Part shown: positions 1-10,610 of the stretch, in pieces | How positions within the stretch are numbered: position 1 is the stretch's first letter | Layout of the letters: each line of letters opens with the position of its first letter | NCBI GenBank assembly: GCA_963920525.1 | Contig: OY986435.1 | Span: 276,908,503 to 276,972,502 of the forward strand | Source of the DNA: Dichetophora obliterata | Taxonomy: Eukaryota > Arthropoda > Insecta > Diptera > Sciomyzidae | Reading direction: 5' to 3' | DNA length: 64,000 nucleotides | Made by a program: the position numbers and the translations under genes | Notes under the pieces: model-generated | Told to the model about the DNA's origin: nothing | The model's input: the letters and a program-made list of their open reading frames with translations, nothing else | Databases searched by the model: none

Positions 1-941
1 CAGCCAAATCAGTTGCATCGTTCATAAGTGCAAAGCAAGCCAACGCCATTTCATTTTATGTATATTTTTGGCGTTAAAAGTAGGAGTGGACACATTTATT
101 TATATAGTGAGAGCCAATTTGACTCATAGAACCTACATACTGTTGAGAAAGATGCAGCCCTGTCATAAGATGCAGCCCTGTCATAAGATGCAGCCCTATC
201 GTCATCTTTCTCTGCTTTGTTTTCCATTCACGCATACGTATTTAGAAACAGCAAAAAACAGTTGAAGTGTATTTGAAGTTGCTTTGTCTGTTGGTGTGTG
301 TTTCTTTGGTTGCTGCTTTTAAGCGAACACGTTTTTTATTCTGGCTTTCAATAAATTTGTTTAATTGAAGACAACAATTACATTTCTGTTTTATTGAAGA
401 AGGTTTTTCTAGCCAGCTGTATTGTCATCGTTGAACACATACCAAATTTCAAGTGCAACTCAAGAATTGTAATTATATCCGGAAAGTGGGCGTAGGTATA
501 GTGTGACCACGCCTATTTTTAGTACAATTGCCGACAGTAACCACACAAACTAAACTTAGATATTTTAGTATAATACGACTAAAACTGTCTAAAATATGGT
601 ATTAATATTGTAGGTGTCCTGTCGCGAGTAATTGTGTCGTTAGTAAGGATGTCGTGAAAGCATAAATTTTCTTCTACCAAAAATTAATCAACGCGCCTAG
701 AGAACTTTTCACTAAAAAAACAGTTTTCACTTCTTTTAACCCATTTCAAGGTCCTATCAGTTTCAGCTGAGCTTAAAACTTGAAATTTCTCATTTAATTT
801 TCTTGCAGGCTAATTAGAGGATATTAAAAAATTTTCGGAATATCTCCTTGTTTTCCCGAAACTTCACGTTGCGTTTTTGGGCCAAAACGACAAAAACGGG
901 CATCCAAATTCTAAGAAATAACAAACTACCCATAATGAATA
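1..941. other. Non-coding AT-rich stretch, no gene seen
   Basis: No frame here looks like a conserved protein. It holds a short tandem repeat (149-202) and, around 478-525, a stretch with 'gtgggcg' and 'gaccacgcc' words like those in the degenerate repeat at 34860-35560. It may be part of an upstream Rox8 intron, but nothing in the sequence proves that. Confidence 0.5.
149..202 (+). repeat. 18-bp tandem repeat, three copies
   Basis: The unit aagatgcagccctgtcat is repeated three times head to tail. The third copy differs near its end. It is a simple minisatellite with no visible function. Confidence 0.85.
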
Positions 942-1424
942 CACGGTTATAAATCTTGGAATAAATTTTAATACCAGCAAAGTATTACAGAGATTTTTAA
1001 TACAAAAAGTATAAAATTTAATAATTGATTTTAAAATTTTACAATTTTTCTTGTTTAACATTTTAATACAGTTCAACTATTACAACGATATTTTATGCCT
1101 TTGGAATCAATTCGATACTTTGGTGAATATTGTATTTAATTTTTAAGACATGCTGTATTATATTTCAGTACAATTTTGTTTAAAAATTTAATACAATTCA
1201 AATGTATCAATGAAATTTTATACCCTTTGGAACTATTTTGATACTATGGTTAATATCATAATAAATTTTTTATACAAATTAATACGAACTTACCATTAAA
1301 TTTCAATACATATTTTTATTAAAAATAATTTTTAATATTTGGACAGTATTTAATATTAATACAATTTTGGTGTGGTCATATGTAAGCCAAAAAGTATTAA
1401 AATTTATTCCAAGATTTCTAACAG
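942..1424. mobile_element. Non-autonomous TIR element with internal repeats
   Basis: The ends are inverted repeats of roughly 25-28 bp sharing aaatcttggaataaatttta (left near 951, right near 1394-1418). The hexamer tgaata flanks both ends (936-941 and 1425-1430) and may be the target duplication. The interior has no coding frame. It contains a diverged direct duplication (about 1092-1150 and 1213-1270) built on words such as 'tttggaa', 'gatact' and 'aatacaatt'. The superfamily is not clear. Confidence 0.6.
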
Positions 1425-3331
1425 TGAATAAATGAAGAATTTTGAATGTTTTGTTTATGATAAAATGTTTTTTTAGTTAATAAAACTATTAATTTTACAT
1501 ATGTTATCAGAAGAATACAAACGCTTCCACAAAATTTTCAAAATTTCGCATTTTCAAAAAAAATAACCATAATAATGGTTGTTTGGTATAAAAAAAGTGA
1601 CCAAAATAGCCCGAATTTAAAATAAAATCCAAACAACCAAAACCATTTTTGTGGAAAAAATCCAAAAATAGGTAGATTGGACATTTTCATTGGCTTTCAG
1701 AATTAAATGAAGTTTTTCATAACTGTGATTTTTTTTTTTGTGTTGGTGAATATATATATTTTTATTTTTGGAGTATTTTTGTCAACTATTAATTATCGCT
1801 AATGAAACTGCATACATTGTTTTTTATTAAGATTATTTAGTTATGCAAGATTAAAAACTTCGATGCTGTTTGTAGACTTTTGTCGGCCACTATACATATG
1901 TACATGGCAGCTCTATTAATATTCATATACATATACGTACACACTTAAATACAGAAATACATATTATATGATAGCCCATGTGTGGCATTTTTGTAAAATT
2001 TAAATTCATATTTATGTATATTAGTCACAATGATTTATGTGACACGATATGGCAGGCAATTGATGTTGTTGTTATCGTTGTTGATGTTGTTTTTGTTGTT
2101 GTTGTTGTTATTGTTATTGTTACTGTACTGTGTCAAATGCTTGTAATATTATAATTATTCCAATTGTATGAATAAAATACATGTCCATACAACATAAACC
2201 CAGAACAGGGTCGTTTCGACTAAACAGTAAACTCTCCAATTTTTTCTTATCTCAAAAGCTTTAGACAGCGAACATCTCCAATTATTTAGTTATAACGGTT
2301 CATAATATTGCATAACAGCGTAAAACAGCTTTTCTAATGTCTAGTTAAATGTTTAAGTTTCTTATATTTTAATAAGACTTAAACACCCGGTATGATGTCC
2401 CATTTGCATCCAGCTGCCCACTGCTTCCCGTCATGCAAACTTTACACACACACACACAAGCGATTGAAGCATGTACACAAACCTGCTCGTAAATATCTGC
2501 ATGTACGCCATATTATGTCATTCCACCACATCCGTTTGATTTGCTTGAAACATGAATCTCACACCAAAAAATTACAATTGGTTACACATACATATGTACA
2601 CTGTGAATAGGGACACGGCGCGCAGTTCAACTAACTGTGGCAGCCCAAGGCGAGGCACGTTCGTAAAACTGAAGACCGCTGCATGTCATTGTTATAACGG
2701 TTTTCAGTTACAATTTTTTTTTGCTTTCTTTTGTATTTAAATTTAATTATACGTATTTAAAACAACAACAACAACTACAACTACTACAAAACAATGTCGC
2801 CAACGCACAAACACACACGCAAAATAAAACTTAAATGAAGACATGGTGGGCAGCTCCAGAGTGGCGACAGTTGAATGTGCAAGCAAGACGGTATTTGTCA
2901 TTGACTAGTTACGGCTAAAAAAGGGTTAACAGGGTAACAGCGGCGGATTAACATGTTGGTGAAAATTAGCGTATAAGTATGCGAAATGCATATTTGTATG
3001 TGTCAATCAGTGTTAAGCGGGCGGTGAAGGCATAGAATAAATTTTTACCTTGTTATAATTTTATACATGTTATAGCTGCTGTTTTCTTTTTTGTTGCTAA
3101 GTTGTTTTTGTAAGGCACTGGGCGGATATGTAGATGTAGAAAAATTCCTGTTGCATGCTTAGTAGCCATTATTATTGCAGTTCATGCGACAATATGTGTA
3201 ATAGCAGTGGGTGAATTGGGGCGATTTGGAAGCACAACAGAAAAACAAAAAAAGGTGCTCTTTCCTTTCGAAAGAAAAACACTCAGAAAACTAACACTTT
3301 AAAAACACTATAACTTCATACAATTGCACTT
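1425..3331. other. Non-coding DNA with simple repeats, no gene seen
   Basis: This stretch is AT-rich with GTT-type, CA-type and CAA-type low-complexity runs and no frame with recognisable protein features. A short inverted pair, 'ggttgtttgg' near 1577 and 'ccaaacaacc' near 1629, is present. Confidence 0.5.
2063..2130 (+). repeat. GTT/ATT trinucleotide-rich microsatellite
   Basis: Imperfect runs of gtt with att and gat interruptions form a low-complexity stretch. No function is implied. Confidence 0.8.
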
Positions 3332-3349
3332 TATATATATATATATATT
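3332..3349. repeat. TA dinucleotide run at the left edge of the transposon
   Basis: A short TA microsatellite directly abuts the left terminus of the transposon at 3349. A longer TA run abuts its right side at 7038-7076, so the element appears to have inserted into a TA repeat. Confidence 0.8.
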
Positions 3350-3640
3350 AAGGCGGGCCAAATTTTTTGTCGATTAAAGCCACCCCCTGGGATGATTCTA
3401 TAGACAATTCTAAGCAACTTTGGTGAAGAAACCATAGGTCTATCTCGATTTTCGAGTCTCCCACTTTTCAAAAAATGATTTTTCCCCTATAACATCATTG
3501 ATTCAAAATTCGATTTTTTATTCATCGTTATATTATCTTTTTTATGTGTATATGGGGATTTTTGGGGTCGAGAAATTCATTTCTGATCTTTATTTTTACC
3601 TATGACCACCGCCAGAGGGCGTTTCATGCATATTTTAACT
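3349..3640 (+). repeat. Left terminal inverted repeat of the long-TIR transposon
   Basis: About 290 bp matches the reverse complement of 6766-7037 with few differences. It includes the words gggatgattctat, ctaagcaactttggtgaag and ccgccagagggcgtttcatg. Confidence 0.85.
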
Positions 3641-3791
3641 ATTTTTCGTCTATTTTCTGAGAAAAATTTAAATTTTTTTCGGTAATATTGATCTTTATTT
3701 TATTTTTGTCAACAGAAATTCAACCTAAAAACTAAGAACATGTGCAAAAAAAAACAAAAAAATTAATTTAGTGGAAGAAAAGCGAAATAAG

Positions 3792-6077
3792 TTATTTTTG
3801 AAAGTCTTTCTTGCTTTCCAGTCTGGGGTATTTTGCACGGCTTTCTGATGTAACTGCCATAACACTGTGTCGATTTTTTTGTAAAACACGTTTAGAAACG
3901 CTAGCCAGCAACTGAACATGTCTTTCCGTTGCTTGTATGTGTACCGGAATTCTTGGATCAGGCAATGGTGGATCATCGTATTCTATATATTGTTCCAAAT
4001 GATCATACGGAATGGTATGCGCAAACGGTGGTTCGAATAAGACATCATCTTTATTTAAATCAATCATATTCGTATAATCTGTACAATTGAAGTTTATCAA
4101 AGGTTTTTGATAAACTCTATGATGTGCCGGGTCGTACAGATTTCTTCGGTAGTGTAAAATTTTCTTGATTGCGATGTTTCGTGTCTCTTTTTTATCATCA
4201 AATAACATCGCTAACAGAATATTTTCGGAATGTGCGCAATATGAATTGTCTTTAATGACATTATTCACAACTTGGCGTAGATTTGTATCCAAATATTGTG
4301 TCCAAAGAATGAATTTGTGAAATAATACACTATCGAAGACCACCGAATTATAGTACTTGATGTTGAAGTGCATCGACACATACACTTTCATTATGTATGT
4401 TGCCAGAATTTTCAAATTCCTTGATGGATTTTCAGTTGACACATACAACCGCAACAATCTATTCGCCTTGGTGAGCCAACGTGAATGTGCTATTGGTCCT
4501 GGTTTAATGTGAGACAAATCCGCAGGAACAACACCATTCGAAATTGCATTGGCCATTTTGTATAGGTACTTTGAATCGGTGGATAATTCAAATGGATCTA
4601 AATCAGGTGGCATGTTCTCTAGCACGATTATCTCGAATTCATCTATAAGCTGAAAAAAAAGAAATTAGATGAATTAAATGCAATTTTACCATTTAATAAT
4701 GGAAAAAATCGATGTGAAAAATGATACATACCGGAAGATTTTCACACGTTTCAATTTGTTTGCCCAACGTTCCGGTTGTTGTTCGTGGTCCAGTGGTCGA
4801 TGATTTGTCCAAAGTGTTAAACAAATGACGAAATGGCAGCTCGTTGAAGTGCAGAAGGCATACAAACCAATGCAGCGGTCTATTTAAATGCAATTCAAAT
4901 CGACGCAAAATCCCATTTCTTACGCCAGTATTTGTTGGCTCACCATCACAGCATATGCCGATTAATGCATCGAGAGCAATTTCTTTTTCGACGAAGAATC
5001 CATTCAATGTCATCAATTTGTGTTCAGCATCTTCATTTTTGACTTTTGTGTAGCCTATCAATCGAGAATTTGGTTCCTTCAAAACAACTAGATGTGGTTC
5101 TTTCACCATCCTTGGATGCAACTTCTCATCGATTTTTTCCATTGTTAAAGCATCATTTTTTCGGCCGTCGAATGAAAATGCTATCAAATTGGATGCATCA
5201 TACTGCTTACGAAGCAATTCTTCTCTGCATTTGGCTTTTTCTCGACGCACTTTATTTTTATCCATGATGATCGGATTGCCATGTGCATCTTTTACGTCAA
5301 TGTCTTGCATAAGGGATGTTGCGAGTGCTGCTGCTATTCTATCTGACACACCAAATCGATCACACATCGCAGCGAAGTTCGAAGCATCGTATCTGGGAGT
5401 ATACGGTCCTCGTATCAGTGGCGGAACATCTTGTGGATTTGAACTTGGCTCATCTGCATCAGTACTTGGTTCATATGCTAAATGGGTCTCTTCAACGCTT
5501 GTTGGTATTATTGTTGACGTTGGTGCTGGCTCTTCAACTTCTGGCACGAATTCCGGTATCGTCAATCTTCTGACATTATTTTGATCTCGCATAAACTCTT
5601 TCAAATGATCTGGAATCAATCCACATGAGCATAATGCTGCCTTCAAGTCACATTGACATTTGCCGATGTAAAATAACTCTTTTGTAGATTGCACGAACGT
5701 TCTGAATGTGGCGATTTTTGGATGTTTAGTTTCGATTTGATACTTGTCAATCAATGTACCCAATTTTCTACCAACACTTTTTTTGTTATAATTTCAACAT
5801 TAAGTTGACTCCAAATTTCAATCAATTTGTCTGTTACGTGCGGTACGAATGTTTTATACGAAAACATTTTGTTTTCGAGTTTAGCACGTTCGGCCAAGAA
5901 AAAAAAACATCTTAAAATATCCTGTTTCGTTGGCAGATTGAGTCCACTCAAATCACAAGATGCACCAAAAACAGCAACATCATGCGAAGGCAAATGCTTC
6001 AAATGAGTTTCGTTACTTGTTGATGTTGTTGCGGTTTGCGATGTAGACGGCAATGCATTTAGATCCATTGCATACAT
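3792..6077 (-). CDS. Transposase-like protein of an uncharacterised arthropod transposon family (one intron, one frame change)
   Basis: Three - strand blocks form one protein of about 730 residues. Block 1 starts at ATG 6077 and reads to about 5785. Block 2 continues in the -1 frame to 4732. Block 3 runs from 4649 to the stop at 3792. Blocks 2 and 3 join in frame across an 82-bp intron (4650-4731) with a GTATGT donor and a polypyrimidine-AG acceptor. Visible motifs are a paired Cys motif CQCDLKAALCSCG followed by a DQNN-R stretch, a central ICCDGEPTNTG (an acidic-Gly motif reminiscent of RNase H-fold transposases such as hAT), a Cys/His stretch WFVCLLHFNELPFRHLF, a GPRTTTGTLGK block, and HSRWLTKANRLLRLYVS in the last exon. 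I recall this motif set from uncharacterised arthropod proteins but cannot name a superfamily. Blocks 1 and 2 meet at a run of seven A (5778-5784), so either ribosomal -1 slippage or a one-base loss is needed. Confidence 0.7.
4650..4731 (-). other. Predicted 82-bp intron in the transposase-like gene
   Basis: Read on the - strand it begins GTATGTATC at 4731 and ends in a T-rich tract plus CAG at 4650. Removing it joins the frames on both sides in phase 0 without a stop. Confidence 0.8.
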
Positions 6078-6765
6078 AAGACTTAAAAAATAACTGAAAT
6101 TAGTATATTTTAAAACATTTGGTTCGAATATATTTTTTCCACCTGCAAATTGGTAAAAACGCAATGGTAAAAATGATGAGAATTTTATTTATATTAGTTA
6201 CGTTTCTTGTTAGAACGTATTAGTTTTTACACACTATGTGGGTGTTACTGGTGTTGCCTGGTTTCTCCTGGGTGCGTTGGTAGTCGGTGGGGATGATGTT
6301 GCTGCTGGTGGCGGAGCCTTGTGTCGTTAATTGCTGCGGCTGTCTGGTGATGTGCCGTCTGGTGGTGCTGTTGGTATGCCGGGTAATGCACTCTGGAGTA
6401 TGCGAAAAAACTGACGCGTTTAAACAATTATAAATACGAACACAATTTCTGTACTTAATTTACTTTAATTTTATTTATTTAAAACCAACTAAATTCCATA
6501 CGCAAAAAAACGAACCAACGCGGTTAAAGGAATGCGAGAGAAAAGCCAAAACGGGAGAAAAATCACTAAACATATGACAGCAAGTGTCAAAAGGCCGCAC
6601 TGAACATCAACAACACAAACCCATCGCCGACCGTCAATACACATCAATGCAGTTTGCGGTGGGCGACGAGTTTGTTCAGTGCGGATATAAACAATTGACT
6701 TACTTAAAATTAAGAACAATAAATGTCAGAGATAAAAAGTCCGCAAAGCAGCAGAAATAATTTTG

Positions 6766-7034
6766 GTTAAAATAGGCATGAAACGCCCTCTGGCGGTGGT
6801 CATAGGTAAAAATAAAGATCAGAAATGAATTTCTCGACCCCAAAAACCCCCCATATACACATAAAAAAGATAATATAACGATGAATAAAAAATCGAATTT
6901 TGAATCAATGATGTTATAGGGGAAAAATCATTTTTTGAAAAGTGGGAGACTCGAAAACCGAGATAGACCTATGGTTCCTTCACCAAAGTTGCTTAGAATT
7001 GTCTGGGATGATCCCAGGGGATGATTCTATGGAC

Positions 7035-7037
<3 letters not shown>
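6766..7037 (-). repeat. Right terminal inverted repeat (outer end missing)
   Basis: It matches the left TIR in reverse from 'catgaaacgccc' outward to about 7010. The last about 40 bp found on the left side (the ttaaggcggg end) is absent and is replaced by a short inverted copy of the gggatgattctat segment. Confidence 0.75.

Positions 7038-7076
<39 letters not shown>
7038..7076. repeat. TA dinucleotide microsatellite
   Basis: This is an uninterrupted TA run on the right side of the long-TIR transposon. Confidence 0.9.
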
Positions 7077-7082
<6 letters not shown>

Positions 7083-7181
7083 TTTAATTTGATGAAGTAG
7101 AGTTTTAGCATTTATTTTTTATAGCATTATTTTATTTTTGTTTTCTTTGTGAATTAAAACATACCCTTCCCAATATTGTAT

Positions 7182-7193
7182 ATTGTCTCCGAA
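7182..7193 (+). repeat. Target site duplication, left copy
   Basis: attgtctccgaa; an identical copy lies at 9407-9418 after the TAA-rich tail. Confidence 0.9.
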
Positions 7194-9406
7194 CACCGTC
7201 AATAATAGTTTGGAAATCGATAGTCACGTACAATTTTTTACAGATAAAATCAACGAAGCAATTCATATAACCACACCAAAAGTTCCTATGCAAAATTGTT
7301 TTGTCAAAATTCCTGCGTATATAGTGTCCTTAATAAAAATTAAAAACAATTTTCGACGAGACTGGATAAGATTTAGAAATAAAATCGATTATATATGCAT
7401 GAACAAGCTGATCGTAAAAATAAGGTTTGAAATCCAACAGCATAGAAATAAGGCTTGGAATAATACGATTAGTAAACTTGACAAGCGCTCAAAACCATTT
7501 TGGAATATTACTAAAGTTTTGAAGAAGAAGTATACGAATATTCCTCCACTAAATGAAAACGGCACAACCCTTATTACAGGTTCAGATAAAGCTAATTCTT
7601 TTGCTGAAAGTTTTCTTTTCAATCACAGAGTGTCTGATGGTCTGAGTAATCAGACTCACATAGATACTGTTAGAAATACTCTGCATAGTTTTGATCAGTC
7701 TGCAATTGACCCCAATTCCATTAAATATGTTTCCACAGATACAATTGAGTTCTTGATTCGTGTCTTGCGACCAAGAAAGGCTTCGGGCTTGGACGATGTT
7801 AAAAATTCAATTGTAATTCAACTCAAGCAACTTCCAAAGGCTGGAAGAGAATATTTAACATTTCTTATAAATTCTTGCTTGAAGCAACAATATTTCCCTA
7901 GTGCTTGGAAAGTAGCTCGTGTTTTGCCAATTCCAAAACCGGGAAAACCGAGCAACAGAACAGGTAACTATCGTCCCATAAGCCTTCTAAGTAGTATCGG
8001 AAAAATTTTGGAAAATGTTATAAAAGATGATATGAACATGTTCATTGACCGTAATAATATTATTCCTCTCGAGCAATTTGGTTTTCGGCAGGGACATAGC
8101 ACTTCACATCAAATTAAAAGAATTTGCAAACACATAAAAAGCAATTTTTGCAGTAAGAAATCTACAGTAATGGTCCTGCTCGATGTAGTGAAAGCTTTTG
8201 ATTCCGTTTGGCATAACGGCATAATTTTTAAATTGATCAATTTAAATTTACCTTCCTACTTGATCAAAATTGTGCAAAGTTTTCTATCAAACCGTTATTT
8301 TTGTGTGTGTATAAATGGAGAATTTTCTGATCTGCGTGAGATTCCTGCTGGTGTCCCACAGGGATCTGTCTTAGGACCCTTATTGTATATTTTGTTTTGT
8401 TCAGATATACCTAAACGCTCAAGCTGTGAGTATGAATTCTATGCTGACGACACTGCAATATATTCCTCGCATGAGTTCGGTCAATTTGCTCTGATCGAAC
8501 TACAATGCGCATTAAATGAGCTTATTTCATATTTTCATAAATGGAAAATAAAACTAAATGCCAGTAAAACACAAGCCATCTTTTTCACAAGAAAAAGAAA
8601 ATCTTGCTATTATCCTAGCCTAAATATACAAATTACTGGCTACAATGTACCCTGGGCAAATAACGTTAAGTACCTGGGAGTAATTTTGGATCCGAAGGTT
8701 CTCTTCAAAGATCATATTGGTAATATAATTAACAAATTTAATATTGCCATAAAAATACTATACGCACTAATTAACAGAAAATCCAAGCTTTGTCATAATA
8801 GTAAAAGAGTACTTGTTAAGGTAATTTTTCAAGCAATAATCTTGTACGCATGTCCGGCTTGGGGAGCTTGTGCCCAAACATATTACAAAAAGCTACAAAT
8901 CTACCAAAATAAGCTGCTTAAAATGGCTCTTGATTTGCCTTGGTATTATTCCACGATAGAGCTTCATAGAAAAGCGAAAGTGGACTTAATTTCTGATAGA
9001 ATTGAAGATATTACAAGCAATTTCGAATCAAGATGTAGCATATCAAATAATGAGCTAATAACAAATTTGCCAGGTTAAACCTTAATCAGTGGTTGATATG
9101 CTGTTGTTTCATATTTCTTTGAGCTGCATAGTCTTTATGCTCCTCGTTTTCTAGTCAATTTTTAATTTTTCTCTTTTATATTTATTTATTTACTATTTAT
9201 TTATAGTTGCATATTTATGAAGGTTTTTGCTAGCAGTTTTCCTTTAAACAAATCGATTGATTACTAAGCCCGATATCTAACTTATTTATTTTGTAATATA
9301 ATGTTCTAGATGTAATGTATTGTAAATATATCTCTGTACATTGTGAAATAACTATACGTTTTGTAATGAATTTTGAATGCTTTAATAAACTAATAATAAT
9401 ATTAAA
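7194..9406 (+). mobile_element. 5'-truncated jockey-type non-LTR retrotransposon
   Basis: The 12-bp direct repeat attgtctccgaa lies at 7182-7193 and again at 9407-9418, exactly bracketing the unit. This is the expected target duplication of a non-LTR retrotransposon. The 5' end is truncated inside ORF2, so ORF1 and the endonuclease are missing. The 3' end after the stop is about 325 bp of AT-rich UTR ending in a TAA-rich tail (9385-9406). The single long reading frame is still open, which suggests a fairly recent insertion. Confidence 0.88.
7195..9078 (+). CDS. Reverse transcriptase, jockey-like, N-terminally truncated
   Basis: The open frame of about 627 residues has no internal start requirement: its first codons belong to the truncated element and the frame runs back into the target duplication. 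Numbering from 7183, it shows the RT blocks in order: ARVLPIPKPGK and NYRPISLLSSIGKILE (residues 246-277), QFGFRQGHST (298-307), VLLDVVKAFDSVWH (331-344), AGVPQGSVLGPLLYILF (389-405) and the catalytic FYADD (419-423), then the thumb region with KYLGVILD. No RNase H domain follows, as in the jockey clade. The enzyme would reverse-transcribe element RNA at a nicked target, but without endonuclease or a promoter this copy should be inactive alone. Clade assignment is by eye. Confidence 0.85.
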   Translation, partial: TVNNSLEIDSHVQFFTDKINEAIHITTPKVPMQNCFVKIPAYIVSLIKIKNNFRRDWIRFRNKIDYICMNKLIVKIRFEIQQHRNKAWNNTISKLDKRSKPFWNITKVLKKKYTNIPPLNENGTTLITGSDKANSFAESFLFNHRVSDGLSNQTHIDTVRNTLHSFDQSAIDPNSIKYVSTDTIEFLIRVLRPRKASGLDDVKNSIVIQLKQLPKAGREYLTFLINSCLKQQYFPSAWKVARVLPIPKPGKPSNRTGNYRPISLLSSIGKILENVIKDDMNMFIDRNNIIPLEQFGFRQGHSTSHQIKRICKHIKSNFCSKKSTVMVLLDVVKAFDSVWHNGIIFKLINLNLPSYLIKIVQSFLSNRYFCVCINGEFSDLREIPAGVPQGSVLGPLLYILFCSDIPKRSSCEYEFYADDTAIYSSHEFGQFALIELQCALNELISYFHKWKIKLNASKTQAIFFTRKRKSCYYPSLNIQITGYNVPWANNVKYLGVILDPKVLFKDHIGNIINKFNIAIKILYALINRKSKLCHNSKRVLVKVIFQAIILYACPAWGACAQTYYKKLQIYQNKLLKMALDLPWYYSTIELHRKAKVDLISDRIEDITSNFESRCSISNNELITNLPG

Positions 9407-9418
9407 ATTGTCTCCGAA
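9407..9418 (+). repeat. Target site duplication, right copy
   Basis: attgtctccgaa, identical to 7182-7193. Confidence 0.9.
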
Positions 9419-10427
9419 ATTTCCTCTCTTCCTAAACATTTTTTGCTTCTAAAGCTATTGTTGTCATCTGCAGAACATGTAATTTCTTAGTAGTTTTTGT
9501 ATATCATACTTCTTCGTTGTTTTTACCTACTTACTTATTTTATCAATAAAAAGTTTTTCAAGGCGCAATTTTTTCAGCAAATTCAGAAGCTCTATATCTC
9601 AGTATTGTCGTCGTTTAAAGAATTTTGTTTGAAGACGTAGGCATATGTTAATGCCCTCTGATGTTTAATTTCACCATTATTGCACAATATATGCACCAAG
9701 TCTCCTTCAAGTAATACTTTTTCTTGGCCGATGGTTTTAAAATATTTTATTTACATTCTAGAAAGGAAATGACACGAAAGTTTCGTCTTAATTTTAAACA
9801 AATAAAATTTATGCTCGCTTTAACATTAAAAGTTAACACTCTAAGTTTCAAAATGTAAAAATTCAATTTATTAAGCAAGCACTTTACGATTAAAGTTAAA
9901 CAATTTAAATGAAAAACTGACTCTTAGGGCCGTTTCATTAATTTTTTAACTTGAGAAGTTGCAATAACTTTGGGATTTATTCGATTTCAAAAGTTATTCC
10001 ATTTTATTCACTTGAATTTCTCAAAAATATTTTGACATATTGAAGATTTGATATAACTTTCGTTTGATAACTTTTATCAACTTGTGATTTCTCTAACTTC
10101 CAATTATATCAGTTATAAATTTTAACTTGGGATATTTGGTGCAACTTGTGATTTTCGCTTCAATCACAAGTTTGCACATGCTTGTGCTGTGACAACAAAA
10201 TTTTTACTATAAAAACATTTGAAGCACGTATTTTTTTATCTGACTAGAACCGATACAGTTCAGCACAACTTTTTATGCACAATAATAAAGATTTAAGTTC
10301 CGCTAACTGTTAAAAATGTTATGAAGTGCGTGGTCGGTATGCTAATAATAGTGGTGGCAGGGGTTTAATTCACTTCTGAGACAGAATGTTTATTCTATTC
10401 AATCAATATTTATTTTAAAATAAACCT
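9419..10427. other. AT-rich non-coding, no gene seen
   Basis: No recognisable protein. From about 9930 to 10170 the words 'aacttg', 'gttgcaataactt' and 'caagttg' recur in both orientations. Similar words reappear at 12540-12610, so a diverged element may span both. Confidence 0.4.
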
Positions 10428-10610
10428 CAGAGAGTAATACCTGAGAAGTAAAGCTTCTCGAGAATACGAGCCGTTCGGAGTCGGCATTACTTGTAGATCT
10501 AGTTCTCGATCATTTGTGGTCAAACATTTAATAACACGCACAACACAATCAAAAGAGGACCGATCAAAGTCCTTGCAAGAGCATGAATTGCACTTTATAT
10601 CCGGAATGAC
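10428..10610 (+). mobile_element. SINE body fragment (headless), tephritid-type
   Basis: Collinear with the body of the SINE at 23944-24269 (opposite strand). Shared words in order are cagagagtaa, aaagcttct, agccgttcggagtcggcat, tgtagatctagttctcg, taataacacgcac and tcaaagtcctt. No tRNA-like head precedes it. The 'gccgttcggagtcggc' core is one I recall from a repeat abundant in tephritid genomes. Confidence 0.65.

Larger units (their letters stand above)
3349..7037 (-). mobile_element. DNA transposon with long TIRs, uncharacterised family
   Basis: Nearly identical inverted repeats bound this unit: left about 3349-3640, right about 6766-7037. They share, for example, the region around 'ccgccagagggcg' (left) and its complement (right). 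Between them on the - strand lies a spliced transposase-like gene (3792-6077). TA repeats flank both sides, which fits TA targeting but hides any short target duplication. The left terminus reads ttaaggcgggccaaattttt. The right terminus lacks the matching last 40 or so bases and has a small inverted scrap instead, so this copy may no longer be mobile. The region 6178-6765 is presumably promoter and 5' leader; no reliable coding is seen there. Confidence 0.8.

Noticed and set aside
2392..2740. Two overlapping short frames near 2.4-2.7 kb
   Set aside because: Simple composition driven by CA-rich DNA; no conserved pattern or splice support.
2925..2945. Possible piggyBac end at 'aagggttaacagggtaac'
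   Set aside because: A TTAA next to a short GGG run alone is not enough; no inverted partner was found.
5046..5584. Plus-strand frames opposite the long-TIR transposase-like gene
   Set aside because: They are antisense to a spliced frame with coherent motifs and have no motifs of their own.
6245..6719. Short His/Gln-rich and hydrophobic frames in the leader of the long-TIR transposon
   Set aside because: Low-complexity composition and no known motif; more likely transposon 5' leader than coding sequence.
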